A stretch of DNA of 64,000 bases from Leminorella richardii (GCF_900478135.1 NZ_LS483470.1:2228501-2292500), one strand, 5' to 3'; positions 25,901 through 35,198 are shown, numbered from the stretch's first letter. The notes: generated by a model not told the origin, from the letters alone. Made by a program: numbers and translations.

Positions 25901-28547
25901 CAACAGTGATAGCGTCGTCCATATGCCCCCACATCTGTGCGCCCTCAACGTCAGGACTGGTGAGAGCAGTAAAGATCACACTGTAGTTAACGGTATTGGG
26001 TATTGAGGAACTAGCAGGGGCAATCGCCAGAGGCGTTTCCAACCCTACCCCCTGCGGCTGTTTAATGACTACGGTAGCGACACCCTGTGCATTCGTGGTG
26101 CCTGAATAGACCATTGAGGCTTGAGAAGCTCCAAAGAGAACACCGTTCATCTCCAGCGCTCCGTTAGTTGGATCGGTAAAGCCGGTGACCATTCCTTCCC
26201 GATTTCTGCTCGCTCCTTTTGTTATCGTAAACGCAGCATAAGGTACTGGTGAACCGTTAATGGCGTTGACAGTGTGCACCGTCATTGTAATGCTCTCACC
26301 CACTTTCACTTTTGCCTGTTTGGAACCGGGCGATGTCTCACTGTCAGTGTTTACCACAACCTGCATAACCGCTTCGTTGCCAGAACAGGTAAGATAGTTG
26401 GGCTTAAAGTTAGAATAACTGTCAACGCCGCCTCCGCCGAGATCAACGGATGAATAGGCGCCCGCCTGTTCCACTGCGGTCAGATAGTTATAGCTTTCTG
26501 TCGGCCAACCATATTCCGTACTGATAGCGTTTCCGGAGTGTGCGGTATAGAGACTTGACAGCGTGCTTTGGCGAGGAATATGCCCTACGCCGCACTCAGC
26601 CTGCATGCTGGTATTTTGATCGTACAGTGCCCAATCTTCATTGTTTTCGCGTACGGAACCTATCTCGTGGGTAGTTTCATCCGCCAGCAGTGGACGTTTA
26701 AACAGATTACCCGACTCCACAATTCCACGCGCCATATGCCCCCACATGCGGGCTTTGTCGCTGTCTGGGCTGGTGATAACGGTAAAGATAACGTCTTTGG
26801 CGTCTGTCGTAGAGAAATTGCTACGCATTCTCGCCGTGATATGTGTCTTAACGCCAGCACCCTCGGGTTGGCTCAGCGCCAGCGTTGCCTCGCCGTTAAC
26901 ATCCGTTATGCCTTCATAGGTGTGTGCATCCACGCGGTGCAGTCTAGTCCCTCCGGTAATCAGCACTGGATGCGTCTCCCATGAAGCATCAGTTTGGCCT
27001 TTACGATTAGTACCGCCATCAAGACTCAGTGAGAAGTAATAGTAGGCTAACGGCTGGTTGCCGTTCAATCTATCGGTAATGGACAGGCGCATAGTGGTGG
27101 TATCGCCCACCTTTACTTTCGTCGCATTCACTGACTCGTCAAGGCTTTCCGGTGTCAACACAATTACAGGATCAACATCAGGAGCGGCTTTATCCACGCA
27201 GCTAACCAGAAAAGTTGCGCTATCCGGTTTTTGTGCTTCGCTGCGGTTGGTCATATTTGCTGCATGGTGTAACCCTGTGCTCCCCTCCAGTGATGACCAG
27301 TAAAAGTCTCCCTGAATCGGCCACCCTAATTCGCTTTGTACCGAGGTAGAGATCACCGTCGCCAGTGCGCCAAACTGGCGCATTCCCGGCAGAATCGTAC
27401 AGTGCCCATCCGCACCGCTCCAGGTAAACGTTGACCAGGTTTCATTATGGTCGACAACAGTCCCATTTTCATTGCCTACTTCAGCCGCCAGCTTCGGTCG
27501 ACTAAAGGTATAGCCATGAGCCTCTTTCGTTTCCGACATGTGACCCCACATGTTGGCTTCCGGTACGTCAGGGCTTGTGAGAACGGTGAAAATCACCGCT
27601 GTTTCGCTGGTTTGAGAAATCCCCGGCAAGCCCGCAAACAGCGGCGTTTTTACGCCAAGGCCATTCGGCTGTGTCACCTCCACCGTAGCCACGCCGTTAG
27701 CATCAGTCGTACCGCGATACTCTGTCGCTGTTGTTGTCAGCTCAGTGGATCCCAACGCGACTGGAGCTGCATTATTCACAGCACCTTGACGATTCTTCGC
27801 ATCTCCTCGTTTAATCACAAACGGAATATTGCCTGCTAGGTTGCCTTGGCAGTCCTTAGTCGTCACGGTTAACGTTATTTTACCACCCACCTTCGCTTTC
27901 GCCGCTGCCAGCGCCTCACTATAATCGCTGGTGCTAACGCTAACCAAGTCGCCCTGCGCTTCTGCGATCTTTAACGTTACTTTCTGATCAGTCAGTGAAA
28001 CTACCCCTTCATTCGGCACTCCCGTCATCGTCAAGAGATACAGTAAAGGCACTGCCTCCTCCTGATTGACTTGCGGCCAGGCCACTAGCGTATGTCCGGC
28101 TAAGTTTTGAGAGCAAAATGAACGATTGCCAATGGGCTGTGGATTAAGCGGCGTTTCCGGTGTCGCAGCCTCAGCCCACACCAGCGAAACGCCGGGAGGC
28201 GTCTGGTTTTCCCAACGCAACATCGGCGGCGTAGCAAACAGATCGCCTTGAGCATCCTGAGGATTATTCAGCATCAGTTTTGTTGCCGCATCGTCAACGC
28301 TGAACTCACTCGGTTTAGCAAAGGCCTGAACGTCGTGAGTAACGCTAGGATCAAGCTGAACGCTACCCTGATAGATAGGAACACTAGCACTGTCAGCTGT
28401 CGGTACCGTACCGTTGATAGCACTGGTGCTGGAGGATGGGCTCTGCCACTCTTCCCCACTTTTTAACGCTGCCTGAGCGGATAGCGTAATAAGGGCTGAC
28501 AGTATTCCAACCCCAGCAATTTTACTCAGTCTCGACATGCCGGACAT
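22971..28547 (-). CDS. ratA: RatA-like giant secreted repeat protein
   Basis: A 1858-residue exported protein with a signal peptide (GVGILSALITLSAQA). After a unique region of about 200 residues come six tandem modules of 270-290 residues. Each has a Big_1-type Ig-like half (KVGDTTTMRLSITD-type strands, then a TDANGVATVEVTQP-like strand), then VIFTVLTSPD, the marker WGHM (about residues 333, 601, 872, 1155, 1442, 1727), a NNEIW/NETW motif, and a compact half bounded by two cysteines and containing GWP. This layout fits the DUF823 repeats of Salmonella RatA. No membrane anchor is visible, so it is either released or held by partner proteins. It is the last gene of a sinH-sinI-ratA-like operon and an adhesin role is inferred. 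Confidence 0.85.
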   Translation of the reverse strand: MSGMSRLSKIAGVGILSALITLSAQAALKSGEEWQSPSSSTSAINGTVPTADSASVPIYQGSVQLDPSVTHDVQAFAKPSEFSVDDAATKLMLNNPQDAQGDLFATPPMLRWENQTPPGVSLVWAEAATPETPLNPQPIGNRSFCSQNLAGHTLVAWPQVNQEEAVPLLYLLTMTGVPNEGVVSLTDQKVTLKIAEAQGDLVSVSTSDYSEALAAAKAKVGGKITLTVTTKDCQGNLAGNIPFVIKRGDAKNRQGAVNNAAPVALGSTELTTTATEYRGTTDANGVATVEVTQPNGLGVKTPLFAGLPGISQTSETAVIFTVLTSPDVPEANMWGHMSETKEAHGYTFSRPKLAAEVGNENGTVVDHNETWSTFTWSGADGHCTILPGMRQFGALATVISTSVQSELGWPIQGDFYWSSLEGSTGLHHAANMTNRSEAQKPDSATFLVSCVDKAAPDVDPVIVLTPESLDESVNATKVKVGDTTTMRLSITDRLNGNQPLAYYYFSLSLDGGTNRKGQTDASWETHPVLITGGTRLHRVDAHTYEGITDVNGEATLALSQPEGAGVKTHITARMRSNFSTTDAKDVIFTVITSPDSDKARMWGHMARGIVESGNLFKRPLLADETTHEIGSVRENNEDWALYDQNTSMQAECGVGHIPRQSTLSSLYTAHSGNAISTEYGWPTESYNYLTAVEQAGAYSSVDLGGGGVDSYSNFKPNYLTCSGNEAVMQVVVNTDSETSPGSKQAKVKVGESITMTVHTVNAINGSPVPYAAFTITKGASRNREGMVTGFTDPTNGALEMNGVLFGASQASMVYSGTTNAQGVATVVIKQPQGVGLETPLAIAPASSSIPNTVNYSVIFTALTSPDVEGAQMWGHMDDAITVGSLTFTRPKLAREVANAQSSITENNEIWVRVAQASQTNTSAGGCGANMLPRRTQLMDLYNANSGNTVQTVHGWPTQRQPYWSSSPADKVPHLYTVWLNDGSLVNNNESATYVSCLTTANAPAASITLEVVDPAQWNAAEDAAKLKKGETLRVKVTVKDAQGNPMPDMPFTLNRGDGYTHYPVERYIAGAGGTLVSSVVVDGGQPDEMTLSDKTATYTAMTDSSGSKMLNITRPDTRGTKTALTVALYSDPTKKASMDTIFTVPTSPDTEKAKMWGHMPETLTAGGITFKRPLLLAELGSSSGRKSQVEDNETWALFTEAQAESTDLNGCGADYIPTQDALVALSGGWGGHAIDGWPVVKNYVSSTADDAATDSRKYKSVQLSNGTSGTQAASDANYLTCQTTANPKVAAIELTSAQTANYDGNDGVKAKTDYVNSKDSIVVKVTTRDAQGQPLGNVPFTLNHGTTVARNTNTIAIDTMSKQVSVQDSYSHSSEYFYDTSRYYSRTGPDGTVEFTLHQTNKGMGTRIPLTAQTDDGSGLSSNTLSAIFTVVTSPDTPKANFWGHMPETATAADGTVFERPKLWAELAAGGSVTKVLLNNEGWPTPTGAQNVGSGTTPCEEARHPSLDELNSLIGRYPNGSIATEIGWPVKSGGYAWWTNDAACSHTSTGKCQTIDLTNGVVENTKTRAYQACLVNPHSTVSSVTLTSTDFNVDYQAAVVKKGDTMPITVTVKDSMGNPVPNVAFTLTRGAASPRNSGATLYDNVDAMDDLKVQPSSGSAVTMTESGNSLQGMTGADGSATFTVRQDDTLGYKTPLTVTLDQYANVTSTLETIFTVNTSPNAPTAYFWGHMQDVVAINGKQLHRPLLKSELPSGATVPAAATVNNEIWALAHTVDASKWDFAAQCGSLSNAPTYSDLQSLHSVFSTLGWPSTFSSKGYVYLSQTKSGGTYYSGMEEGTGTDNYVVSPSGTAGFATCVQ

Positions 28548-28624
28548 AAAAGCCTCATCCGATTGATGTTTATATGCTTTTCAACACACTTTGCTTAACA
28601 CTCTGCTAAGAAAAATACGCTGAA

Positions 28625-28651
28625 AACGCCATCCCCACAGGGAATGGCGTT
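28625..28651 (-). terminator. Terminator-like hairpin between sinI-like and ratA-like genes
   Basis: On the minus strand AACGCCATTCCC pairs with GGGATGGCGTT (one bulged base) and is followed by TTTC. It lies just after the small secreted-protein gene, so it probably lowers read-through into the giant gene. Confidence 0.6.
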
Positions 28652-28664
28652 TGTGATTTCAGAA

Positions 28665-29639
28665 CTAGTTGTCGTTGCGCTTGTACTTGATGGATAAACC
28701 GTAACCCTGTACGCCATCGGCACCCGCGCCGTTGAAAATAGAGGTTGCTGCGGTATTAGTAGCCGGAATAACCAGATCGGCATTTTGGACACTAGAGTCT
28801 CCACCTGCTGTCCCCAGCTGCATACTGGTGCCGGTAAACACCCACTTATAGTCGTACTTGTTAGTAACGTCTTCGTCCCCGGTATTGAAGGTGTTGCTGT
28901 TATCCTTATCTTTGTACAGTCTTGCTTTGTAGGTGTGTTCTGTGTGCAGCTTAACGGTATTGCTGGCCAGCAGATCAACGGTAGGCTCTGTACTATCGTA
29001 GATCATGACCTTCACGCTATCGTCAACAACCGGGCCGGTTGGAATATCGTCACTGTCTGAACCACCGCCGTCGCTGCTGGACAGGTCAGTTAACACAAGC
29101 TGAGTGCCTGCATTTGGAGTACCGGTACTGGTAGTTGGGGTGATCTTAATCCCGATGTAGTAATCCGCATCCGCATCGGTAATAGTGTAAACGTCTTTAC
29201 CCGTCGTACCGGAAATTTCCTGTGCGCCTGTGCCATCTTGTGATTTGGAACGAACCCAAACCACGGTACCTTTCGTCAATGCATTGACGTCTCCCGTGTT
29301 ATTAGCGCCTTTATCTGTATCGCCCTGCTCGTCGCCAATCGCCCAGCTAACGGTAAGTTTATCGCCAATATGGAACTGTTTTCCGGCTGGGGTTGAGGGG
29401 TTCCTTGTGCCGTAATCAGATACTATTGTCACGTGATCCTTATCGGTAGGCCCCGTTGCCGTGGCAATCCACGGCACTGTCCCCTCAACATTTGCTGTTG
29501 AACCCGACACCTGCCATTCATTCGCCGCTCCTAGGTTTCCTCGCTCATCAGCAGCAATCGCTGCAGGAATTGAACAATACCCCGCAATCACCATCGCCAA
29601 AGCGACCTTCGTCAAGCGTTGCTTAACAACCCGTTTCAT
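28665..29639 (-). CDS. sinI: SinI-like secreted protein
   Basis: A 324-residue exported protein with a signal peptide (LTKVALAMVIAGYCSIPAAIA). The central region is Ser/Thr/Asp-rich with a low-complexity SSSDGGGSDSDD linker near residue 190. The last 60 residues (YKWVFTGTSMQLGTAGGDSS, then NGAGADGVQGYGLSIKY) closely match the C-terminus of the adjacent inverse autotransporter, showing a shared domain. It lies between the sinH-like and ratA-like genes in the order known from Salmonella Typhi. Its function in the complex is unknown; a partner or decoy of the adhesin passenger is possible. Confidence 0.75.
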   Translation of the reverse strand: MKRVVKQRLTKVALAMVIAGYCSIPAAIAADERGNLGAANEWQVSGSTANVEGTVPWIATATGPTDKDHVTIVSDYGTRNPSTPAGKQFHIGDKLTVSWAIGDEQGDTDKGANNTGDVNALTKGTVVWVRSKSQDGTGAQEISGTTGKDVYTITDADADYYIGIKITPTTSTGTPNAGTQLVLTDLSSSDGGGSDSDDIPTGPVVDDSVKVMIYDSTEPTVDLLASNTVKLHTEHTYKARLYKDKDNSNTFNTGDEDVTNKYDYKWVFTGTSMQLGTAGGDSSVQNADLVIPATNTAATSIFNGAGADGVQGYGLSIKYKRNDN

Positions 29640-29727
29640 TTAGACTCTCCTTTTTCACTTAATCTTAACGATGACCCCTTGGTCATTGCTTTGGCTATGC
29701 CGTTTTTATTTTGATAACAGATTCGGT

Positions 29728-31941
29728 TTACTGCGTTTTCTTACGGTACTGCACCTGCAATCCATATCCCTGTACGCCGTCAGCACCTGCGTTGGGAAAA
29801 ATTGAGGTTGCTTCCGCATTGGTTTTTGGAATTGCTAAATCAGCATTTAGCACGCTAGACTCGCCGCCCGCTTTGCGCAGCTGCTTGCTGGTACCGGTGA
29901 ATTCCCACTTGTACTCATACTGTTCCATTTCTTCGTCAGTGAGCTTTTCTGCCGATTGGAACACGCCGTCCCTATTGCTATCTTTCCAGAGAGCAAAACG
30001 ATAGGTTTGTCCTACAGACAGTTGCCCCTCTTTATTAATCAGGTTCCCCTCATTCTCTGCGTTGACCTGATAAATGATGGGTTTTAATTCAACAATGCCG
30101 TTATCAGTAAAAGTTACGTCAACATAGTTACTGTCGCCGTAGGGAGAGGCTTTAGCCTTCCAGCGGAAGGTGCCAGATAGCGTACTGGCAATGGTTACTG
30201 TGCCTTCGTCTTTATTGCGCTCAATGATAAACACACAAGGCTTGTCCGTTGTGCAGGGCTTAGTACTTAGAGATACTTTATTGTTATTCACGTCATACAG
30301 TTCAGGCAGCATCTTGTCGTCTTCCAGCGGTTTACCGCTGCTGTCTGCCGTATCTCCGTTGGCATAGCTCAGTGACAAACTCAGGTCTACCGCATCCTTG
30401 CCGTTAGCCAGCACACTAGCCTCGTGACTGTGAGCATCCGACTGTCCATCAGCAGCGTCCTTGGCCACCAGCTCGATCTTGCGATTTTGCTGTATTGATA
30501 GCTCAACAGGATCGGAATTAATACGGTTGCCTTTCTCGTCTTCCAGCGTGATACGCACCTGCCAGGTGTTTAAGTCTCTGCGCGCTTTCTCCGTCGCACC
30601 GTTTTCCCAAGTTGGCAGCTGCAGATTCCAGAGGTTGTTGTTGCCATCGGCTATTGCATTGGCCTTGATGACGGGCATCACCAGTATTCTATTGGCACGG
30701 CTTTTTGCCTGCCATTCGGCAGAAACAATCTTGTAACGGTTAGTCACCATGGCATTGATAGTCCAACGGCACTTCTCGAGCCCAGTACCGGCTTCCGGTG
30801 TATCTTTAATCACACACTCAGGCTGTTCGTTAGCCGAATCTGCTTTAAGCCACAGTGCAACCTCTAAAGGGTCCTTTTCCCTATATTCAAGAACGATAAA
30901 ATTATTGCGATCGACAAAATCATGACGACTTCCCACCAGTGTGCGCTTAGCGCTCACTTTTTCAGGATCTAGCTGATTGCTTAGCGGTACGCCGAACTGA
31001 TAGCTGAGCGTGGCATTAACGGTAAGATCGCTGTTGTCTCCCGTACCTGCCTTATAGTCTGATCCCACGGTCACCAGAGGTACCGGTGTGTAGTTAACTC
31101 CCACCGTTACCGCATGGGGATCTTTTTGCAGATTGTCTTTACCAAACAGCGCGACCTCGTCACCGTAGTACTGTTCGTACACCAGCTTACCGCCCAGCTG
31201 TGGGTAGAACGGCAGATAGGCTTCAGAGCGCATGTCCCACCCTCTTGCGGGACGCTCTTCGTAAAAGTCGAAGTCTTTGGAGTCCTTCCAGTCAGAAAGG
31301 GGATGGTAATAGTTGGCTGACAGCTTGAGATAGTCTGTCCAGGCTTCACCACCAATCCCTAACCTCTCGTGATCCCGAGACAGGTCGCGATCGTAGAACA
31401 CGTTAGCTCCGAGCAGCCATTTCTCACCAACGTTCTGGCGACCGCCAAATCCGATATTGCTAATGGTGCGATCTTCTTTTCGTTGAATAGAAAACTGATT
31501 AAATAGCACTGTACGCTGGTTGTCGTACCAAGGAACAAAGTAGTCCAGCGAGCTGCCTTCCAAATTGCCTTTATCATCAATAGACAGGTTGGTTCGCACG
31601 CTGCCGTAGGGAGAGAGAAGCTCTTCTAAATAGGCCTGAGATGTCGACGTTGCTTTGTTCTTCACGTAGCCACGCGCTTGAGACTCAAGCGCCTCCGGCG
31701 TCAGGTTTTCAAATCCCTGTGTTGCCGAGCTGGTGAAATAATCGGAGGCCTGTTCTTTCAGGTCTTTTTCTGAGCTCTTTTTTAGATGTTTATCTGCACC
31801 GCTGCTTAATTCAGGCAAAGTATCCGCATAAGGAGAGTCATTTTTACTTGCAGCACTCTCCGTTGAACCGCTGGGTGCCGGTGCAGCCCAGACGTATCCA
31901 TTTAACGATAAAGCAAATGCCACCAGCCATCCTCGCCGCAC
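29728..31941 (-). CDS. sinH: SinH-like inverse autotransporter (intimin/invasin family)
   Basis: A 737-residue outer-membrane adhesin. A signal peptide (VAFALSLNGYVWA) is followed by a linker with no LysM domain visible. An inverse-autotransporter beta-barrel spans about residues 95-330 (ISNIGFGGRQNVGEKWLLGA, GGEAWTDYLKLSANYYHPLS, ERPARGWDMRSEAYLPFYPQ). Ig-like passenger domains and a C-terminal module (YKWEFTGTSKQLRKAGGESS) shared with the next gene complete it. It is short for an intimin and similar in size to Salmonella SinH/SivH. It is the first gene of the three-gene minus-strand operon; 88 bp separate it from the sinI-like gene. Confidence 0.87.
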   Translation of the reverse strand: MRRGWLVAFALSLNGYVWAAPAPSGSTESAASKNDSPYADTLPELSSGADKHLKKSSEKDLKEQASDYFTSSATQGFENLTPEALESQARGYVKNKATSTSQAYLEELLSPYGSVRTNLSIDDKGNLEGSSLDYFVPWYDNQRTVLFNQFSIQRKEDRTISNIGFGGRQNVGEKWLLGANVFYDRDLSRDHERLGIGGEAWTDYLKLSANYYHPLSDWKDSKDFDFYEERPARGWDMRSEAYLPFYPQLGGKLVYEQYYGDEVALFGKDNLQKDPHAVTVGVNYTPVPLVTVGSDYKAGTGDNSDLTVNATLSYQFGVPLSNQLDPEKVSAKRTLVGSRHDFVDRNNFIVLEYREKDPLEVALWLKADSANEQPECVIKDTPEAGTGLEKCRWTINAMVTNRYKIVSAEWQAKSRANRILVMPVIKANAIADGNNNLWNLQLPTWENGATEKARRDLNTWQVRITLEDEKGNRINSDPVELSIQQNRKIELVAKDAADGQSDAHSHEASVLANGKDAVDLSLSLSYANGDTADSSGKPLEDDKMLPELYDVNNNKVSLSTKPCTTDKPCVFIIERNKDEGTVTIASTLSGTFRWKAKASPYGDSNYVDVTFTDNGIVELKPIIYQVNAENEGNLINKEGQLSVGQTYRFALWKDSNRDGVFQSAEKLTDEEMEQYEYKWEFTGTSKQLRKAGGESSVLNADLAIPKTNAEATSIFPNAGADGVQGYGLQVQYRKKTQ

Positions 31942-32325
31942 AACTTAGCTCCCACAGAAAAATAGATAGGAAATAATTTCAATACTTATAATTTCATATT
32001 GAAATATACTACAAGGAAATAAGATATCGCTCAATAACCTTATTCCAGAGCGGAAAAAGCACAGGGGAAGTCTATATCGGCATAAAGAGGCGTGGTTATC
32101 CGAAAAACGAAATCTCTGGAACACCGCACCAGAGAAGGAATATGGCAGGACGATGTGTGAAAAACTGCTCTAGCGAGGCATTATTCAGCCACTAACAATA
32201 AAATTTTATTTATCAATAGTATTACGATATTAAGAGATAGCAAAATCAAGAATAAAACGACAAATAAAAAAGAGGCGAAATAGTCATTTCGCCTCTTTTT
32301 TATATTTTCACGCTAAAGAGCGCGA
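31942..32325. other. AT-rich region upstream of the sinH-like gene
   Basis: This 384-bp gap holds the presumed promoter of the adhesin operon and, at its right end, the putP terminator. The composition is strongly AT-rich, as is common for H-NS-silenced surface loci. I see no gene in it. Confidence 0.5.
32266..32301. terminator. Rho-independent terminator after putP
   Basis: AAAAAAGAGGCGAAAT and ATTTCGCCTCTTTTTT form a 16-bp stem with an AGTC loop. It is symmetrical and works in both directions, but putP on the minus strand is the gene it follows. Confidence 0.88.
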
Positions 32326-33816
32326 CTATTCTTTTTCGCTTAAGTACTCCGCCTCGGCCTCATCAAATCGGGTCAGCATTTTTTCACTCGGCTTACCGCC
32401 AATAAGGCTAAATAGCACAATCGCCGCAGAGCCAAATATAAACCCTGGGATGATTTCGTACAGATTAAACCAGCCGAACTGTTTCCAAATCAGCACAGTG
32501 GCCGCGCCGACCAGCATGCCCGCCAGCGCACCGTTGCGGGTCATACCGCGCCACAGCACAGAGAACAGGATCACTGGGCCAAACGCCGCACCAAATCCGG
32601 CCCAGGCGTAAGCCACTAGCCCAAGCACGCGGTTATCTGGATTGGACGCCAGCGCAATCGAAATAATCGCGACCAGCAGCACCATCAGCCTGCCAACCCA
32701 CACCAGCTCTCGCTGGCTGGCGCTCTTGCGTAAGAACGCCTTATAAAAGTCCTCCGTCAGCGCGCTGGAACACACCAGCAGCTGACAGCTCAGCGTACTC
32801 ATCACTGCCGCCAGAATGGCCGACAGCAGCACGCCGGCAATCCACGGATTAAACAGCAGCATGGAAAGCTCGATAAACACCCGTTCGCCGTTTTCGCTTA
32901 CGCTACCCGCCAAGTGCGGATTATTGGCGAAGAAGGCAATACCGAAAAAGCCAACAGCTACCGCTCCAGCCAGGCAGAAAATCATCCAGGTCATACTGAT
33001 GCGGCGAGCATTGTGGATCACGTGATGGGAATCCGCCGCCATAAAGCGGGCAAGAATGTGCGGCTGCCCAAAGTAGCCAAGTCCCCAGCCCAAAAGAGAC
33101 ACAATAGCGATCCAGTTCAGGCCTTTAAACATATCGAGATATTCGACGTTTTTTGCCTCAATGACGTCCATTGAGCTGCCGAATCCTCCGACAGCGATAA
33201 TCACCATCACCGGAGTCAGGATCAGGGCGAAAATCATCAGTGATGCCTGTACGGTGTCCGTCCAACTGATGGCCAGAAAACCGCCGATAAAGGTATAGGC
33301 GATAGTCGCCGCTGCGCCAGCCCACAGCGCGGTGTGGTAATCCATGCCAAACGTGCTTTCAAACAGCCGGGCTCCCGCCACTACGCCAGAGGCGCAGTAG
33401 ATAGTAAAGAAAATCAGGATCACCACAGCGGAGAAAATGCGCAGTACGCGACTCTTGTCTTCAAAGCGAGTGCTGAAGTAGTCCGGCAGCGTCAGCGCGT
33501 TGTGGTTAACTTCGGTATGCACTCGCAGGCGGCCGGCCACGATACGCCAGTTAAGGTAGGCTCCGACTGTCAGTCCGATGGCAATCCAGCTTTCGGAAAT
33601 TCCCGACAGGAAAATAGCCCCCGGAAGCCCCATCAGCAGCCATCCGCTCATGTCGGATGCCCCAGCGGACAGAGCCGTCACGAAGCTCCCCAGACGGCGC
33701 CCCCCCAAAATGTAATCACCAAAGTTATTGGTCGCCCGATAGGCCGCTAGCCCAATTGCGATCATCCCCACAATGTAGACCACGAAGGTCACTAGCATTG
33801 GTATGCTTTCGGTCAT
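32326..33816 (-). CDS. putP: Sodium/proline symporter PutP
   Basis: A 496-residue inner-membrane transporter of the SSS family that takes up proline with sodium. It has the usual 13-span pattern and near-identity to E. coli PutP in NFGDYILGGRRLGSFVTALS, SAGASDMSGWLLMGLPG and YTFIGGFLAISWTDTVQAS. ATG 33816 follows GGAG at good spacing; an upstream in-frame ATG at 33834 lacks a ribosome site. putA, often divergent from putP, is not adjacent: the 580-bp upstream gap ends at an IclR regulator instead. Confidence 0.96.
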   Translation of the reverse strand: MTESIPMLVTFVVYIVGMIAIGLAAYRATNNFGDYILGGRRLGSFVTALSAGASDMSGWLLMGLPGAIFLSGISESWIAIGLTVGAYLNWRIVAGRLRVHTEVNHNALTLPDYFSTRFEDKSRVLRIFSAVVILIFFTIYCASGVVAGARLFESTFGMDYHTALWAGAAATIAYTFIGGFLAISWTDTVQASLMIFALILTPVMVIIAVGGFGSSMDVIEAKNVEYLDMFKGLNWIAIVSLLGWGLGYFGQPHILARFMAADSHHVIHNARRISMTWMIFCLAGAVAVGFFGIAFFANNPHLAGSVSENGERVFIELSMLLFNPWIAGVLLSAILAAVMSTLSCQLLVCSSALTEDFYKAFLRKSASQRELVWVGRLMVLLVAIISIALASNPDNRVLGLVAYAWAGFGAAFGPVILFSVLWRGMTRNGALAGMLVGAATVLIWKQFGWFNLYEIIPGFIFGSAAIVLFSLIGGKPSEKMLTRFDEAEAEYLSEKE

Positions 33817-34395
33817 GCAGCTCTCCACATCCACGTCTTGCCTCTATTCAGTCGCTGCCAGTGACGGAGCGATACCTTTCTCAGGTACAGCACTCCCACA
33901 CAATCAAAAGAGCCTGACGGTGTCACGCTTTCCTATCCTGAATAGCAGAACTTCGATAACAAACTTAACAAAAGGGTAATTAAGTCGCGCTTTCTTATTA
34001 ATATTGTTCCGATCGTCGGCGCGTATTTCCCGTAGGCGAACGGACAAAAAAGACGGAAATTATCGCCATCTTTCCACAAGATGACAAGCCAACGGGGGAT
34101 ATTTCAGTAAACCCAGCTTGTACAGCATGAATCACCACCTGTTGCGGGATCTACATCACAGGGTTCCCCCGTTTTCCCAGCATCTGTCATATTTAACACC
34201 GAATGATTTTACCCTCTTTATCGCGACTAACGCTGAGAACGAAGCCAACTGCGCGAAAATCCATCGTTATCCCCGTCATTTACCTACGGTTTTCCATCCT
34301 TTATCCCCTTTTTCAATTGTGGGGATTGTGGTTATACTATCAGCAACCTTGAACATCCCGCGATCCCTCGCGCCGGCCGTAACCCAGCGATTGCC
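33817..34395. other. Intergenic region between putP and the IclR gene
   Basis: A 579-bp divergent promoter region. A TATACT -10-like hexamer near 34335 with a TTTTCA-like element 17 bp upstream could serve the iclR gene. A 93-codon ORF at 34118 has no ribosome site and no recognisable similarity, and I do not call it. Confidence 0.4.
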
Positions 34396-35148
34396 ATGAA
34401 AACGATCTCTACGTCAGTTCCCGCTCTTGATAAAGTTGTCCGCGTTTGTGACTTTTTGTCCGATAAAAACGGCGCTACGTTTAGCCAGATTTTTCAGGGC
34501 GTCGGTATGGCCAAAAGCAGCACTTCTTCACTACTTGGTGCAATGGTGGCTCACGGACTGCTGCGTCAGGATAACGACAAATACTATTTGGGCCTCCGGC
34601 TGTATGAGCTGGGCAACAAGGCCGTTGAACAGTATGACATCAAGAAAATCGCCCATCCGGTTTTGGCCGCTCTGCGCGATGACACCAATCTAACCTGCCA
34701 CCTCGGCGTGCTGCAGGGCTCTTCGCCTATCTATCTCACCAAGCTGGAAAGCCCACAGGCAATCGTCATCCGCAGTTGGGAAGGCAAGCGTCTGTCCCTG
34801 CACAGTTCCGGCCTAGGTAAGGCAATAATGGCGTGGCTAAGCCCTGCTGAAGTAGACGACCTGCTCGGCGACGAGCAGCTGCCGCGCTTTACCGACACGA
34901 CCATTACCGACGTTAACGAGCTTAAAAAGCAGCTTGAGCTGATTCGCCAGCGCGGCTGGGCCTATGATGACGAAGAAGACAGTCAGGGCGTGCGCTGTAT
35001 CGCCGTTCCGGTGTTTAATCCACAGGGTCAGGTTATCGCCGCGATCAGTATTTCCGGCGTCGCGTTTCAAATTCCTGACGACAAGCGCGAGCAGTTGGCA
35101 GAGAGGGTGATGCTGGCAAGTAAAGAGCTGTTGGGGAGACTAAGGTAG
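34396..35148 (+). CDS. IclR-family transcriptional regulator
   Basis: A 250-residue regulator with an N-terminal winged helix-turn-helix (ATFSQIFQGVGMAKSSTSSL, about residues 27-46) and a C-terminal GAF-like ligand domain (LHSSGLGKAIMAWLS, GVRCIAVPVFNPQGQVIAAI). It resembles the KdgR/YagI/YjhI group that controls sugar-acid catabolism. No catabolic gene adjoins it, but a sugar-acid cluster without its own regulator lies 9-15 kb downstream (43896-49483), so it could act there in trans. That link is inference. Confidence 0.85.
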   Translation: MKTISTSVPALDKVVRVCDFLSDKNGATFSQIFQGVGMAKSSTSSLLGAMVAHGLLRQDNDKYYLGLRLYELGNKAVEQYDIKKIAHPVLAALRDDTNLTCHLGVLQGSSPIYLTKLESPQAIVIRSWEGKRLSLHSSGLGKAIMAWLSPAEVDDLLGDEQLPRFTDTTITDVNELKKQLELIRQRGWAYDDEEDSQGVRCIAVPVFNPQGQVIAAISISGVAFQIPDDKREQLAERVMLASKELLGRLR

Positions 35149-35198
35149 GTAGCAAATCGACCGCCTTCTTCAAACGTTTAGACTATCAGTACTCAGAA

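Noticed and set aside
34118..34399. 93-codon ORF between putP and the IclR gene
   Set aside because: No ribosome site, no recognisable domain, and it runs into the IclR start. It occupies the expected promoter region.
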